Assembly (NCBI GenBank): GCA_964036315.1
Contig: OZ038479.1
Coordinates: 54,034,746 to 54,098,745 of the forward strand
DNA: 64,000 nt
From: Acanthosepion esculentum
Lineage: Eukaryota > Mollusca > Cephalopoda > Sepiida > Sepiidae
Direction: 5' to 3'
The notes beneath the pieces were generated by a model, which was not told the origin of the DNA, searched no databases, and saw only the letters and a list, made by a program, of their open reading frames with translations. The number at the start of each line of letters is the position of its first letter. Positions within the stretch are counted from its first letter, which is position 1. Position numbers and translations under genes: made by a program. Of this stretch, positions 22,681-34,760 are shown one piece after another.

Positions 22681-23750
22681 TCGCTAATTAACTAATTATC
22701 AGACATTACTAAAAAGTTCCTTGCTAAAAATGTTCTTAGTAATAGTTATTTAGTAGTAACTTATGTCTCCACATGTCCGCCCACAGTCACACGTCTGCCA
22801 GGCCTGGGTTAATAATCGCTTAGTTCGGAGACCTTTCGTAAGGGATATAGACAGACAACCTGAAACAGAGAAGGGAAAGCCAGGGTAACAAGCCAAACAT
22901 GTCACATGAATAAACGAAAGTCATCAGTTTAAGACATTTTCCTGCCCTCAGGAAAGGGCCAAGAATACACCTGATGCCACACCTATTTCCATAGTAATCA
23001 CACTCCTGACAACATCCAAGAAGATGACTATTACTACCAAAGTCTGACATGTAAACTATAAAATACCCCGTTGAAGAAAGTTTTGCTACTCCTGAATTAC
23101 AAATGATTCGCTCCAGTCAAATATATTATTTGTTTATACATTTGATTCTGTTTGTTTATTTCTTAAGTTTCCAATAAATAATGCTAAGAACTTGCAGCAT
23201 TTCTCTACAGAATAAAACCACCTGAGAATGATTTGAATTATGACCCTAGACTGTACCTAGGACAGTGAAGAAAAGAGGGTTTGACTCATTTGTTTAAGAA
23301 ATTAAATCTAATTCTAAATATCTTATAAGAAATTAACATATTCCGTATGCAATTCATTAATGAAAAAATGATTAAAATCAAATGACTCTTTTTTGCTAAA
23401 AAAAACAGCAAAGTATGGTGAAAAAGGTACAAAACTTAATAAAAACAAAGTCTTATCCTCAAAACTTTTATGTTACTATTAAGAGTAAAGACTAAAGTAT
23501 TTTTTTATTTATTTTTAAAAAATTGTTACTCCTTTTTAACACGTTTGAAATTTTGGTTTAAAATCTTGTTTTTTTTTATGTGTCATTGCTGTAACAGAAA
23601 CGCTATAGAAATTTTAGCGCCTTATTTCTAGTAAAACAGCACATTGATTTGAAAAATATTGCAAAAATAAGATAATTATCAGAAATTAATGAGACTTTTG
23701 GAACTTACTCACAAGTAAATTACTTTGTTTTTTTTTATTTTTTAGAAAAT
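22681..23750. repeat. Segmental-duplication counterpart of 43821-45880
   Basis: The stretches 22681-22940 and 22941-23640 match 43821-44134 and 45070-45790 respectively, with scattered differences (for example CTAAAAATG-TCTTAGTAATAG and CCCTAGACTGTACCTAGGAC). Copy B has about 935 bp inserted between the two parts. No gene is visible. Confidence 0.7.
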
Positions 23751-23829
23751 CTTGATAAAATTATTATTATCATTTTTTTTTACATCTTACCCTCACTCAA
23801 TTTCCCGCTTTTATCTATCCTTGATAGCC

Positions 23830-25150
23830 AAAATTTGCATATGCACAAAGATAATCTTGCGAGAGAGATATTTTAAATATGTAAGCCGCGAATCTTATGT
23901 TGTTAAGATTGTGGCTACCAATGCTAAATCTCGGTAGGGTTTCCAATTCTCTCAGGATTACCTTGCTGTAGAAGTTGAACAGGTCAGATAAGAAGATGCA
24001 TCCTCGCCTTACGCCCCTTTCTATTTTTGTATATTCACTGAACTCGTTCCCTATGCGCATACATGCTGTTTACTGCCAGTATAGGTTCTTGATTATTCTG
24101 ATATCTTTCCCGAATATATCGAGGTTGCTGAGTAGTTTCATCACATCCTTGTCGCGTGCTTTGTCAAAGGCCTTTGCGTAGTCTATGAAACATAGGTACA
24201 CGTCCTTTTGTATCGGTATCGCTCTTTCTGATAACATTCTGAGCATGAATATCGCATTCTTTGTTCCAGTGTCTTTAACGAACACACACTGTTCTTGTCC
24301 TATCTCTGGGCTGATTCTGCTGCGTGCTCTGTTCATTAGAATACAGATGATGAGTTTTTTCAAGTGGCTCATTGGGCTTATTGTTCGGTGGAGTCTGCAT
24401 TTGTTTGCGCCTGACATAGTACTGATATCAGACATGGAAATGAAATTACAAAATCTGCTACAGAAGGTAGCAACTGAGAGTGAGAAGAATGGACTAAGCA
24501 TAAACTACAAGAAGACGAAGTGTATGGTTGTCAGTTAGAGGATGAGCCCAAAATGCGAGCTGAAGGTCGGGAACACTAGAATCGAGCAGACACGGAAGTT
24601 TAAATACCTGGGAAGCGTCTTGACAGAGGACGGTAAGTGTGACACTGAGATCCGTAGACGTATTGGGATGGCCAAGGACACGTTCCAAAAACTGGGCAGA
24701 GTACTGCAAGACAGTAGAATATCTTTGGTAACAAAGAAAAGAATACTGAACTGTTATGTGACATCTGTCCTTCTTTACGGCAGCGAATGCTGGATGATTT
24801 CCTCAAAGACAAAAAAGTGACTCGAGGCGACAGAGATGTGTGAACAACGATGAGATCTTAAAGAGGTTGCAAACAAGGCTTACACTTAATATCAGAAAGA
24901 GGCAGCTGAAGTTTCTGGGACACATAATGAGGAAAGAGGGCTTGGAGAATCTGATACTCACGAGTTGAATAGAGGGAAAGAGAGACAAGGGAAAACAACG
25001 CGTGACATGCCTGACGGACTTAAGCAAGTGGATTACAGAACGTGGTCTGGGCGGCGAGGAAGCGGAGGAAAGGAACTTGTTGAGAGCTGAAAGGGAAAGA
25101 TGGAGGTGGAGAGCCATGATCGCCTACGCCCTGAAAGGACATGGCACATA
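23830..25150. mobile_element. LINE with 5' inversion (twin-priming structure)
   Basis: The minus-strand part (about 24410 down to 23830) encodes the reverse transcriptase palm: DYAKAFDKARDKD, then a frame change, then a GVRRGC-L-DLF segment and NLNNIRFA. The plus-strand part (24411-25150) carries the directly following region: DIVLISD (derived from the catalytic YADD motif), NYKKTKCMVVS, LGSVLTEDG, SVLLYGSECW and a C-terminal KFLGHIMRKEGLENL, ending near ALKGHGT. The two halves meet head to head, as produced by twin priming during target-primed reverse transcription. The element is 5' truncated and has stops in both halves. No host TSD could be assigned. Confidence 0.85.
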
Positions 25151-25429
25151 AAAAGAAAAGAACCCGCGAATCCACCATTTCTTATTTTTTGGACAGTTTA
25201 CAAAAGTAAACACAAGGCACGTTCAAATCTTTGCTTGCACAGGAGATAAGTTATTTTATTCTTGATTTTCTAGCTTTGCAAAAAATACATGCAACCTTGG
25301 GTCTCTGTCCTTTGCGCTAGTTCACTGCACATAAACGGTAATACAAAAAATGGGAGACATTCATTAAAAAAACAATAATGTTACAATGGTTTCAATAAAA
25401 TTTGCATTTTAAAATAAATGCTGTTACAG

Positions 25430-27060
25430 TGAAGGCACAGAATCATATATTACGGGTGACCAGTGCACCAAATACTTAGCACCGGAAAGTTTCAGTGACC
25501 CTGAAATGTCATACATCGACTTCTGAATCACTTTTCTGTAAATTCCAAGAAATTTCAGAATTTTAAACACAAGGAACCAATCTTTCATTTTCACCGTTTT
25601 AATTTTTTTTTTCTTAGCTTTCGTCGTTCAAAATATTTTCTCAAAACTAATTTCTTGTTTTGTATCGTGTTTTTCCATTTCTTTTGTCATTCGTTTTAAC
25701 TTCAACATTGATTGAACAAACAATGAATATAAAAATTGCGTAGGTTGACAGAGAAATCGTAAGAAAATCATTTGAACACAGAAAAAATCACCTTTTTTGT
25801 TTTTCTGACTTGAATGAAAGGTAAGTGGAAAAAAGAAAAATAATTTTGATTCTGATAAAAAAAAAAACTAAAGGAAATCGTTATTTACTGACTTGCTTCA
25901 CTTTTTTTTTCATTTCTTTTTAAAAATGTTGTTCTCTGTTAGTCTTTGTAAAATAAGAATAAATTCAGCTAATTTCATCATGTCAGATATTTTGAAAAAA
26001 TAACTTGGAACATTTTTTAAACAATACTAAGTAATATAAAAGGAAATTGGATTTTTTTTGTGTTACTTCGCTTTGAAATTTTTATTTTATTTTGTTTTTT
26101 AATTAAATCACAGTGAGTTTTGGTTTGGACATGTCGATAAGAAACAAAATCTCTTATTAAATTTGACTTCGTTTTTTTTCTTCAAATGTGACCTTTTTAT
26201 TTTAAAATAAAAATGACATGTTACTCTTTAAAATTTAGATTTTAGATTATGTTAAATCGGAAAGATTATGGAATACGAATGATTTTGGTTTGATGAAATT
26301 TAGAGGACGATTTTTTTCAAGTTAAAAATTATCCACGAAGTTTTTGTTTTTAATTTTTAAGTATAATTTACTTCAAAGTGAGCAACCGATTGCAAAATTA
26401 TCCTTTTTATTAGGATTTTAAAATATTTCATAAAAATAACATTGCAATTGAATCATTGCAGTCGACAGATAACTTATCAGTTTTTGATATAAACAAATTT
26501 TTGTTTGTTGGACGGTTGATATTTCCACTTGATTTGCTTCAGTTCTATTTTGAAAAGTTTGCTTAGGAAATCTCGGATGGTAGAACTTATTCATCACTTG
26601 GCAAGAAAAAACAAATGACTTATTTAAGATGAAATGATATAGGCATCTCCACTAATTCACCGAAGAAAACAACATAGCATGATGAAAAAAAAAGGCCCCA
26701 AACTTAATAAAAACGAAGTTTTATTGTCAGAATGTTAATGTTATTAAGAGGAAAGACCAAAGTATTTTTGATTATTTTATTAAATTTTTTCATCCTTAAT
26801 AGCACGTCCGAAATTTTAGGTAAATTTTTTTTTTTCAGTCAGCGAAATTGCCACAAACTTGATGATGACAGCCATTTTTTAGAAGTTTGTAAATAAGTTA
26901 AATTCTCTGTTTAAAAATCTTGTAAAAATCAATTGTACCTTTTTCAAAGGTTATTTGAGGAAAATTAGAAAATTTAAAGTTTACTTAATGTAACTAAAAA
27001 CAAACATTACTTAGTTATTTAGCAGAAGAAATTTAGTTTAAAATAAGAGAAGCTTGTCTT
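25430..27060. repeat. Family X repeat, copy 2
   Basis: Shares with 45940-47400 almost its whole length, including GAAAGGTAAGTGGAA at 25815-25828, GATTATGGAATACGAATGAT (26264-26283) and a GAAATCTCGGATGGTAGAAC block (26568-26587). Short frames are not shared between copies. Class unknown. Confidence 0.65.
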
Positions 27061-27946
27061 CTTAACTTTACCCATGGTGACTTGTTTGGGAGGTGTGAAT
27101 TGATGGTTAGTTACATTTATGATCCAGAATGATGATGATATTTCATCATTCTAAAAATAACCTTTCCACCAGTGATGACTGATGATAAGGATATTTCATC
27201 ACTCTGGAAATGAAGATCAAATATTTCATCATTCTAAAACTCTGAAACTTCATCATGATAAAACCGACCTTTCCACGACAAGCAGTAGCAGTAGTAAAAA
27301 GAACAACACAGACGTATCTTCTTTACTCTGTGACAATCCAGAGTTGATGGTTTCAAAAGCTTCCCTTAAATTCTAGGAATAAGAAAAAAAAAAGTAAGCA
27401 CAAATTTTAAAGAAGCAAGAGGCAATAACGCTGAGAACATTTTAAACACATACAATATCAATATTGTAATTAACAACACAAAAAGAAAAATACACATTCG
27501 TGTCATTCATATCAACACGTCTCGAAGTCTTATTGTCATTATCATTGTACGTTTATTGATTTTGTTTCAGTAAAGAAATGAAGAAAAGGAATCCTCTATC
27601 AACTACAAATACATATAACAACAGGGTAAATTACATTAACAAACCCTGTGTTGTCGATTGTCAACTAACTTCAGGGGAATTTATCAGATGGAAGGATAGA
27701 TGTGACACATTTTTTTCAAATTTTAAGTGAACCAACTTATTTAAGTACACAGTAATTTTTTAAAAATTAAATACTTTCAGCAATCTAATACTTTATTGAT
27801 TTTTTTAGGAGATAAAATATGAGAGAAGTACCTAATTTTTACATACGTCTCTTATGAAATTTTATGGCATTATTTTTGTTTATCAGTTCTCTGTCAAGCC
27901 TGATCATTTCTAGGTGGTGATTTTGCTGCTGTATTACAGATAGGTG
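27061..27946. other. AT-rich segment without recognised gene
   Basis: Repeated TTTCATCA-type words occur at 27140-27260. The segment 27660-27800 resembles 17270-17420. The 64-residue frame at 27182 looks accidental. Confidence 0.45.
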
Positions 27947-28233
27947 AGTGGGAGGCATGGTGGAGTAATGGATAGCAGCTCAGATTGAGGAATTGGTGAG
28001 CTGAGTTTGAATTTCAGTCAAATCCATTATTTTCACTTAGGTGATAAAACCCTTGGGAAAGGTATGAATCCTCTACTTCTGCGCCCCCCCCCCAGCTAAG
28101 AGTAAATAGCAGGACAGACCAGGTTCTATAGGCTTGGATGGCAACTGGTCTACCGCAAAAAGAAATGGCAACCTAATGCAGGAAAAAAATCTGCCTCGTC
28201 AGTCATGTATCATGCATGGCACATAACTGACTG
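27947..28233 (+). mobile_element. tRNA-derived SINE, copy 1
   Basis: The head has A-box-like TGGTGGAGTAATGG and B-box-like GAGTTTGAATTTC. The body contains GGGAAAGGTATGAATCCTCT, AGGACAGACCAGGTTCTATA and AATCTGCCTCGTCAGTCATG. It matches the reverse complement of 54183-54492 along its full length. A short ATTACAG occurs at both sides and could be a target-site duplication. It truncates the antisense gypsy element that follows. Confidence 0.75.
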
Positions 28234-31200
28234 ATTACAGCCATTACATTTTCTAACTGTATTTTGGATCTCTTCAGCCAATACACATAGAAACTCATCA
28301 AAGACTTCATCCTCATTATTCCCGGATGTCCTATGTGGAATTGTTTTAAAATCTATTTTTGTAGTGATATATGGACGTGTGGCCAAGTGGTTAAAACGTT
28401 CACTTTCTGACCATGAGACCCAAGTTTGAATCACACCATGGTTGATTTGTCAGGAAGGTGACTTCCTGATGTTATCAAACTGGATTGAGGTTGATTCCAG
28501 CATGCGGCACCTTTGAAAAGTGCCTGAAAACCATACCATGGGTTGACCCAGGCCTTGTGAGTGAAATTGGATAGATGGAACTCTTGTGGGCCATCATCAT
28601 TTGGCCTTGTTCAAATTGTTGATCACACTAGATAACATGCTTTCTCCCAGAAACTGGAACTAAGGTTTGCTCAGCATTGTTGCAGTATAAACCACAGATG
28701 GGCTCTGTGGGTTTTGAGCAAAATACAAATGTGCCTGAGCAAGCGCCTTCAATAGGGATTGGCTAACCACCCTGGTCGATGGGTATCCTCGAATACGAGT
28801 GGCCAGTTATTCTATTCTTTGTAGTGATAATGAAATTATTATCTCTAACTCTATCTGTATACAAAAGTACTCCATCACAAATAAAAAATGCTGTATTATT
28901 GTTAGCAGGTTTAGTTTCACTTCATTTTGACTTAGCATTATTCACAGTTTTTTGAATGAATGTATCCTTTTTAGAATTAATTTTGATATCCTCTATAATG
29001 ACCAGCAATTCTTTAATAGTGTTACACACCAGGCTTTTAATTTCACTTTCGGATTCTAGTGAAGCCATCACAATACCTTCAAAATCTTCTTTAGATTACA
29101 ATATCAATCTGGATAAGCCAACTGAGTGTCCCAATTTCTTTGCTGATAGAAATTCCATCTTGAAATCATAGTTCAACAAAACCATAGAACAACATTGTAG
29201 TCTGTTTGCAGTATGTGTGGGAATCCCTTTCTTAGAAACAAATATACTTAATAATGGATGATGATCAGTTTACAGTATGAATTTTCTTCCTAACGTCATC
29301 CTATGAAGGTTTCTCTATATCAAAAACTATATGTATTTGTTAAACATCTTCAAGTGTGAGCAACTGCTTTTACTGTACCGTCTTCGAATTTATGGACTAT
29401 TACCACTCATATGCCATATTTGCTTGCACCTGATGCGCTCTGTTGGCAGGGTTCATGATGTGTCAGTAACAATTCTGAAGTTAGTAATTTTTTAATCCCT
29501 TAGAAAGCTTTTTGACATTTTGCTGACCTATTCCATTTCATATGCTTTTTAAGTAAATTATTCAGAAGTGCTCGCAATTTGTAAATCTCTGGCACATGAA
29601 TATTATAATAATTCACTAATCCAAGAAATGATTGCATGGTTACCAAATTTGTCAGGGAAGGCATGTCTTTAATGACACTTACTCAAGCAAGATCTGGTCT
29701 TCTTCATTTTTCATCAATTATCTTGACCTAAATATTTAATCTTGTCCAGAAATAAATGACAGGTCAATTTTTTTACCACCATGTAATTTGGCAAATATAT
29801 CGTCTGGAGTTGGTAGGGGCCATGCATATTGTAGGAGACAGTCATTTAATCCATTTGAAAAATCTGCACATAACCAAATCTTATTACTTTTCTTTCTAAT
29901 ATAAACGTCTGGTGTGGCCCACTCAGAATAATCTAATTTTTAAATAACTCTGCAGTTTTCTAACCTATCCAGTTCAGTGATAATAGACTCCAATACAACA
30001 AAAGCTATCAAAAACTGGTACCACATTTTCTTTTAATTTAAAATATGCCTATAAATTTATACATTTTCCCAACTCCTCTGAGAAAATAGTCATAAATTTA
30101 ATTTTAGTTAACTCATTGTTTCTTTAACTGTAATCTTTTTCTCCGACGAACAATCAATTTTTTTCAGCCAATTCCATAGTTCAAATAGTTCTAGCCAGTC
30201 GACACCTAGTGAATTAGAGTTGGAATTTTTTACTACATGAACAGCTGCTTTTTAATTTTACCCACAAGAGTGATGTTATGCATGATTTTCCCAAGAAAAA
30301 TTAATTTCTTGTCCATTATTCCTCTTGCAACTTTGTTTTTCTTAAGCTATGCTTGCCAATTTTGTCCCAAGTTTCTTCATTAATGATATCAATATCGCTA
30401 CAAGTGTCCAGTTGAAATCTCAGCATAGCTTTATGCATTTGTACTGTCATAAATTATCTATTATTTCAAGTTTCTAGTTTTTCAGCAAGTTAATTTGTGT
30501 ATTTATTTTGCTTTTTGACTTGCAGTAGCTTCGTTTTCAGGCTATTTTTCCACAAAACATTTTTTAGTTTTAAATGGACAGTCTTTTCTCAAATTAAGTA
30601 TACCACAGCCATAGCATGGATTAAGTTTTATAGTATTTTTATGCCGGATTTTTTATTTTCATTGTGCTGTCTTTTTCCTAACCATTTGTACTTCTGTCAT
30701 GTCATTTTGCATGATTTTCACTGAATCATGCTTTAAATTTTATAATTTTTTGGCACTCTTCAGCAACAGTCTATATTGTTAACTTTAAATCCTGTTCAAG
30801 TCTTGTAAGTATTCAAGAGCATATTTCTGTATCATTGTTTGATGTCAGACCTTTAACAAAATTTAGACATTTAAATCTGTCTGGGGATAATTCATCCAGT
30901 TTAAATTTCTCACATACACGTGGTTGACTTTACCGGCATATCTGACAAAATCTTCATTTTCGTCCTTAACGACAAACATGTATAAAACAGTATATTCTTT
31001 ACACACCAAGGATTTTCGATAATATTGACACTGTAATGTTAAATTACATTTTTCTGGAGTATTTGGCAAAATGAAATCCAGATACTTTTCATGTTCAGCT
31101 GGGTACATTTGTAACAGAAGACATACCTTCTTTTCATCTGACCATCTTTGACATTCTTCTCTGAAGATGGCCATGGATTTTCTGAAGTATGATAGGAATG

Positions 31201-31387
31201 TAATGTTTTCTTCTGGACGTAATGAAATTCACTAATTAAGTTAGGAACTGAATCTGGTGAAAGCAAAATTGGCACATTATCTGTTCTTTCATTTTTCAGG
31301 AATACTTTTATCTGTTCTTGATATATCAATCTGCTCCTGTTGCATTTGTTGTAATAGTTGCTGAATAAATATCTTCAGTTCTTCCAT
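28234..31387 (-). mobile_element. Antisense Ty3/gypsy retrotransposon (gag-pro-RT-RH-IN start)
   Basis: On the minus strand the parts appear in normal order. A gag start ATG lies at 31387-31385 (MEELKIFIQQLL), and a gag body with HEKYLDFILPN and DFVRYAGKVN follows, ending near 30863. Next come a protease-like FQLDTCSD segment near 30420, reverse transcriptase (DYSEWATPDVY, VYIRKKSNKIWLCADFSNG; 29940-29780), RNase H with TDHHPLL (about 29270), and the RH-integrase linker to 28830. The integrase zinc-binding segment (RKCNGC) lies at 28350-28240. Numerous frameshifts and stops make it inactive. The protease motif has Cys instead of the usual Gly after Asp-Thr. A SINE (28370-28817) splits the linker, and the integrase core is lost where the 27947-28233 SINE begins. 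Confidence 0.8.
28370..28817 (+). mobile_element. 448-bp tRNA-derived SINE with target-site duplication
   Basis: A tRNA-like head carries a perfect A box (TGGCCAAGTGG, about 28380) and a decayed B box (GTTTGAATC). A body of some 380 bp follows, ending ATACGAGTGGCCAGTTATTC. The insert is bounded by a 12-bp direct repeat, TTTGTAGTGATA, at 28358-28369 and 28818-28829. The gypsy linker reading continues across the excised insert, confirming it as a nested, younger insertion. This family is different from the SINE at 27947. Confidence 0.85.
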
Positions 31388-31445
31388 AGTGTATTTTGTT
31401 TGTATAAGTAGTTCTTAACTGGCAAGAAAAAGCTTCTTTTTTTTT

Positions 31446-32574
31446 AATAGGCATATATCATACAGCCTTACAGTTTGTTAACGTCCACATTGGGCTATGA
31501 ATATGCACTACTTCCACAAATGTTTTTTTTCCATGAATTTTTAATTTCACCAGGTATTTAAGCTAAGTGATACGAAACAAACATTTTCTTTCTCATGTGA
31601 ATCTGAATTATTGTTGCAACTGTTATGTCTCCATTGCATTGAATGAAAGTAACCCAATCAAGAAGTAGTATACTGCTTGAAATTGACGTAGTCTTGCTGA
31701 AATAGGTAGTAAGCAGTAAGCTAGATGTCTAACTCTCTACTTGTTTACTCCTTCCTACTGATGATTCTAAGCATCAGTCTATATGTATTTGAATGTACCA
31801 GGCCTTTTCTAGAGAGATGTGTTCATCTCTGCAACACATATTATATTAATCACACTTTATGTAAATCCTATAGTATTTAGTTTGATAAAAGTTAAACAGA
31901 ATATCTTCAGAGATCTATCTTTAACATGTGTAAAACCCAATGTACTTTGGATTTTATAAGTAAATGAAATTGTTAAGGTAATCACATGAATCAAATTTTT
32001 CCATACAAAATTTAAAATGGAAACTTCTGTAAATAATTTTCGTCATTTATTAAATACAGGAAATTTTATGCATAGCCAATACTTAATTGATTTCTATAAG
32101 ATTTTGAAAGCCATGGTTTTATATTTTTTATTTATTTGTTTCCCTAAAAGATTTCCTGGTGCATATTATAAACTATCTAAATTTTATATCACATTCAAAG
32201 ACATCTTTGGTTCTATAGAGTTGATATAGACTGATTTTATATCAGAATTTTCTTATTATTTTCCTTGTGTTGATATCTACTTGAATTGTTTGATTCATAT
32301 CAACAAAGTAATAGTCATCAGATTGAAATCTCCATCCTCGTTTATACAACTTAAAAAAAACAAAAATGCTTTTTTGCGTGATTTTTGGAATTGATTCCAC
32401 ATTGTCTTATCCTTCAATTAAAAAAATTTATTTTGTCATTATGACTTAAATTTAATGCTTTTCCCCCTCATTTCAAGATGAACTTAGTTCAATATTGTAT
32501 AAAAAGTATTACATAAAATGTGAACTGATTTCACTGTCTCTGTTAAAATACATCTCCTTACTTTTTCATCACAG
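31446..32574 (+). repeat. Upstream segment of ZNF-B unit with 3' splice site
   Basis: Collinear with 47769-48894 and, over its later part, 59335-60394. It includes CAGCCTTACAGTTTGTTAAC at the start, TTTATGTAAATCCTATAG near 31857 and GTGATTTTTGGAATTGATTCC near the end. It finishes in CTTTTTCATCACAG (32561-32574), after which the conserved exon starts GTGTTTGGACTGAAC. This is consistent with an intron end. Short frames within it are not conserved. Confidence 0.65.
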
Positions 32575-32939
32575 GTGTTTGGACTGAACGGAAAATCATG
32601 ATATTCATAAAAACTGCTATTATTGAGAATTTAAATGAATGAAGAGAAGAATTTTGACTTTCCATCAAGAACAGAGAAATATACGCTGCAATCATCATGG
32701 AAAAGTTGTGTGTCTATATTTTCCAAAGCATCACATCAAGAAAACCGGTACTTTGAAACATGTAGTTTATGTTGTAGGCAGAATCTTAGTGTCATATATG
32801 AGGGAAAATCATAAGTCAGGTATTTAAAATTGCAAATTTTTGTCATGATTTAATTTTAGTGTGTCATATGGAAAAAAGCACTAGGAACAAGTCATATGCT
32901 TCTGAAGTTTATGGCTCTCTCTTTTCAGATAAGTCATGT

Positions 32940-33254
32940 TTTATTTGCCATATGGAAACACATTTATGTGAATACTTATTCTTGTAATGTTTGTGGATCT
33001 GCATTTTCAGACAAATCATATTTGATGCACCAAATATGAACACAGGAGAGAAATCACATTCTTATTATGTTTGTGATCTGCATTTTCACAGAAGTCACAT
33101 TTGAAGCACCATATGCAAACACACACTGGAGAGAAACCACATTCTTGTGAAGTTTGTGGACAATCCCTCTGTGGAGATTCAACTGCGAAGAAACATTGAA
33201 CAGAGGCTATATTCTTGTGAAATTTGTTGATCAGAATTTTCTCAGAAGTTAGAC
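32940..33254 (+). pseudogene. Decayed fingers upstream of ZNF-B
   Basis: Three or four finger remnants (TTCTTGTAATGTTTGTGG, TTCTTGTGAAGTTTGTGG, ACTGGAGAGAAACC) are broken by frameshifts and stops before ATG 33255. Confidence 0.75.
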
Positions 33255-34463
33255 TTGAAGCACCATATGTATACACAGATAGGAGAAAGAACACATTCTT
33301 GTGAAGTTTGTGAATCTGCATTTTCAAGTAAAACACATTTGAAACACCATATACAAATACACACTGGAGATAAACCATATTCATGTGAAGTTTGTGGGTC
33401 TACATTTGCAGAAAATTCATATTTGAAAAGCCATATGCCAACACACACTGGACAGAAACCATATTCATGTGAACTTTGTGGATCTGCATTTTCAGAGAAG
33501 TCTGGTTTGAATCGCCATATTCGATCACACACTGGCGAAAAACCCTTTTCTTGTGAAGTTTGTGGATCAGCATTTTCAGAGAAGTCACGTTTGAATCGCC
33601 ATATTCGAACACACACTGGCGAAAAACCATATTCATGTGAAGTTTGTGGCATTTCATTTTCATCACAGTCAAGTTTGAAGCCCCATGTGCAAACACATAC
33701 TGGAGAGAAACCTTATTATTGTGATGTTTGTGGATCTGCATTTTCTAACAATTCAAATTTAAAGCTCCATATGCGAACACATACTGGAGAAAAACCATAT
33801 TCTTGTGAAGTTTGTGAGTCTGCATTTTCAGATAAATCAAGTTTGAGGCGCCATATGCGAACACATACTGGTGAGAAACCTTATTATTGTGATATTTGTG
33901 GATCTGCATTTTCTAACAATTCAAATTTAAAGCTCCATATGCGAACACATACTGGAGAAAAACCATATTCTTGTGAAGTTTGTGGATCTGCATTTTCAAT
34001 GAAGACAAATTTGAAAGTTCATATGCGAAAACACACTGGAGAAAAACCATTTTCTTGTGAAGTGTGTGGATCTGCCTTTACACAAATGGCACATTTCAAG
34101 CGCCATATGCGAATACACACTGGTGAAAAACCATATTCTTGTGACATTTGTGAAACTGCATTTTCTGACAAATCAAGTTGGAAGCGCCATATGCAAACAC
34201 ATACTGGTGAAAAACCTTATTATTGTGATGTTTGTGGATCTTCATTTCCTAGAAATTCACATTTGACAGTCCATATGCGAACACACACTGGAGAAAAACC
34301 ATATTCATGTGACATTTGTGGATCTGCATTTCCACAGATATCATATTTGAAGATCCATATTCGAACACACACTGGAGAAAAACCATATTCTTGTGACATT
34401 TGTGGATCTGCATTTTCCCAGACATCACATTTGAAGAATCATATGCGAACACACACAGTATAA
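33255..34463 (+). CDS. ZNF-B: 14-finger C2H2 zinc-finger protein (402 aa)
   Basis: After a 14-residue lead that is the end of a decayed finger, 14 tandem C2H2 fingers follow, all with both Cys and both His. Framework [10 protein letters not shown] alternates with YCDVCGSAFS. Several fingers replace the usual Leu of the helix (Phe in finger 10, Trp in finger 11). Fingers 6 and 8 are nearly identical, suggesting a recent two-finger duplication or conversion. The protein is presumably nuclear and DNA-binding. No effector domain is visible. The stop (TAA at 34461-34463) falls in the linker after finger 14, and ZNF-C ends at exactly the same point. The first usable ATG in the frame is 33255. The two proteins align finger for finger. 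Confidence 0.85.
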   Translation: MKHHMYTQIGERTHSCEVCESAFSSKTHLKHHIQIHTGDKPYSCEVCGSTFAENSYLKSHMPTHTGQKPYSCELCGSAFSEKSGLNRHIRSHTGEKPFSCEVCGSAFSEKSRLNRHIRTHTGEKPYSCEVCGISFSSQSSLKPHVQTHTGEKPYYCDVCGSAFSNNSNLKLHMRTHTGEKPYSCEVCESAFSDKSSLRRHMRTHTGEKPYYCDICGSAFSNNSNLKLHMRTHTGEKPYSCEVCGSAFSMKTNLKVHMRKHTGEKPFSCEVCGSAFTQMAHFKRHMRIHTGEKPYSCDICETAFSDKSSWKRHMQTHTGEKPYYCDVCGSSFPRNSHLTVHMRTHTGEKPYSCDICGSAFPQISYLKIHIRTHTGEKPYSCDICGSAFSQTSHLKNHMRTHTV

Positions 34464-34760
34464 AAACCATATTCTTCTGAAGTTTGTAAGTCTCTATTTT
34501 CACAGATGTCATGTTTGAAGACCTATATACAAACAGTCTGGATAAAACCCATATTCTTGTGAAGTTTATAGATCTGCATTTCCACAGATGTCTTATTTGA
34601 AAAGCCATATGCAAACACACACAGGAGAGAAACCATATTCTTGAGAATTTTGTGCATATGTATTTTTATGTAAATCAGATTTGAAGTGTTATGTGAACTC
34701 ACACTGGCAAGAAACCAGGTTCTTGTGAAGTTTTTGGAGTGTCATATGCAAATAGAATAG
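34464..34760 (+). pseudogene. Decayed fingers downstream of ZNF-B
   Basis: The finger pattern continues past the stop (ACCATATTCTTCTGAAGTTT, CATTTCCACAGATGTCTTAT, ACAGGAGAGAAACC) with stops and small deletions. Confidence 0.8.

Noticed and set aside
28210..28434. 74-aa minus-strand protein
   Set aside because: It joins the SINE head with gypsy integrase sequence across an insertion boundary.
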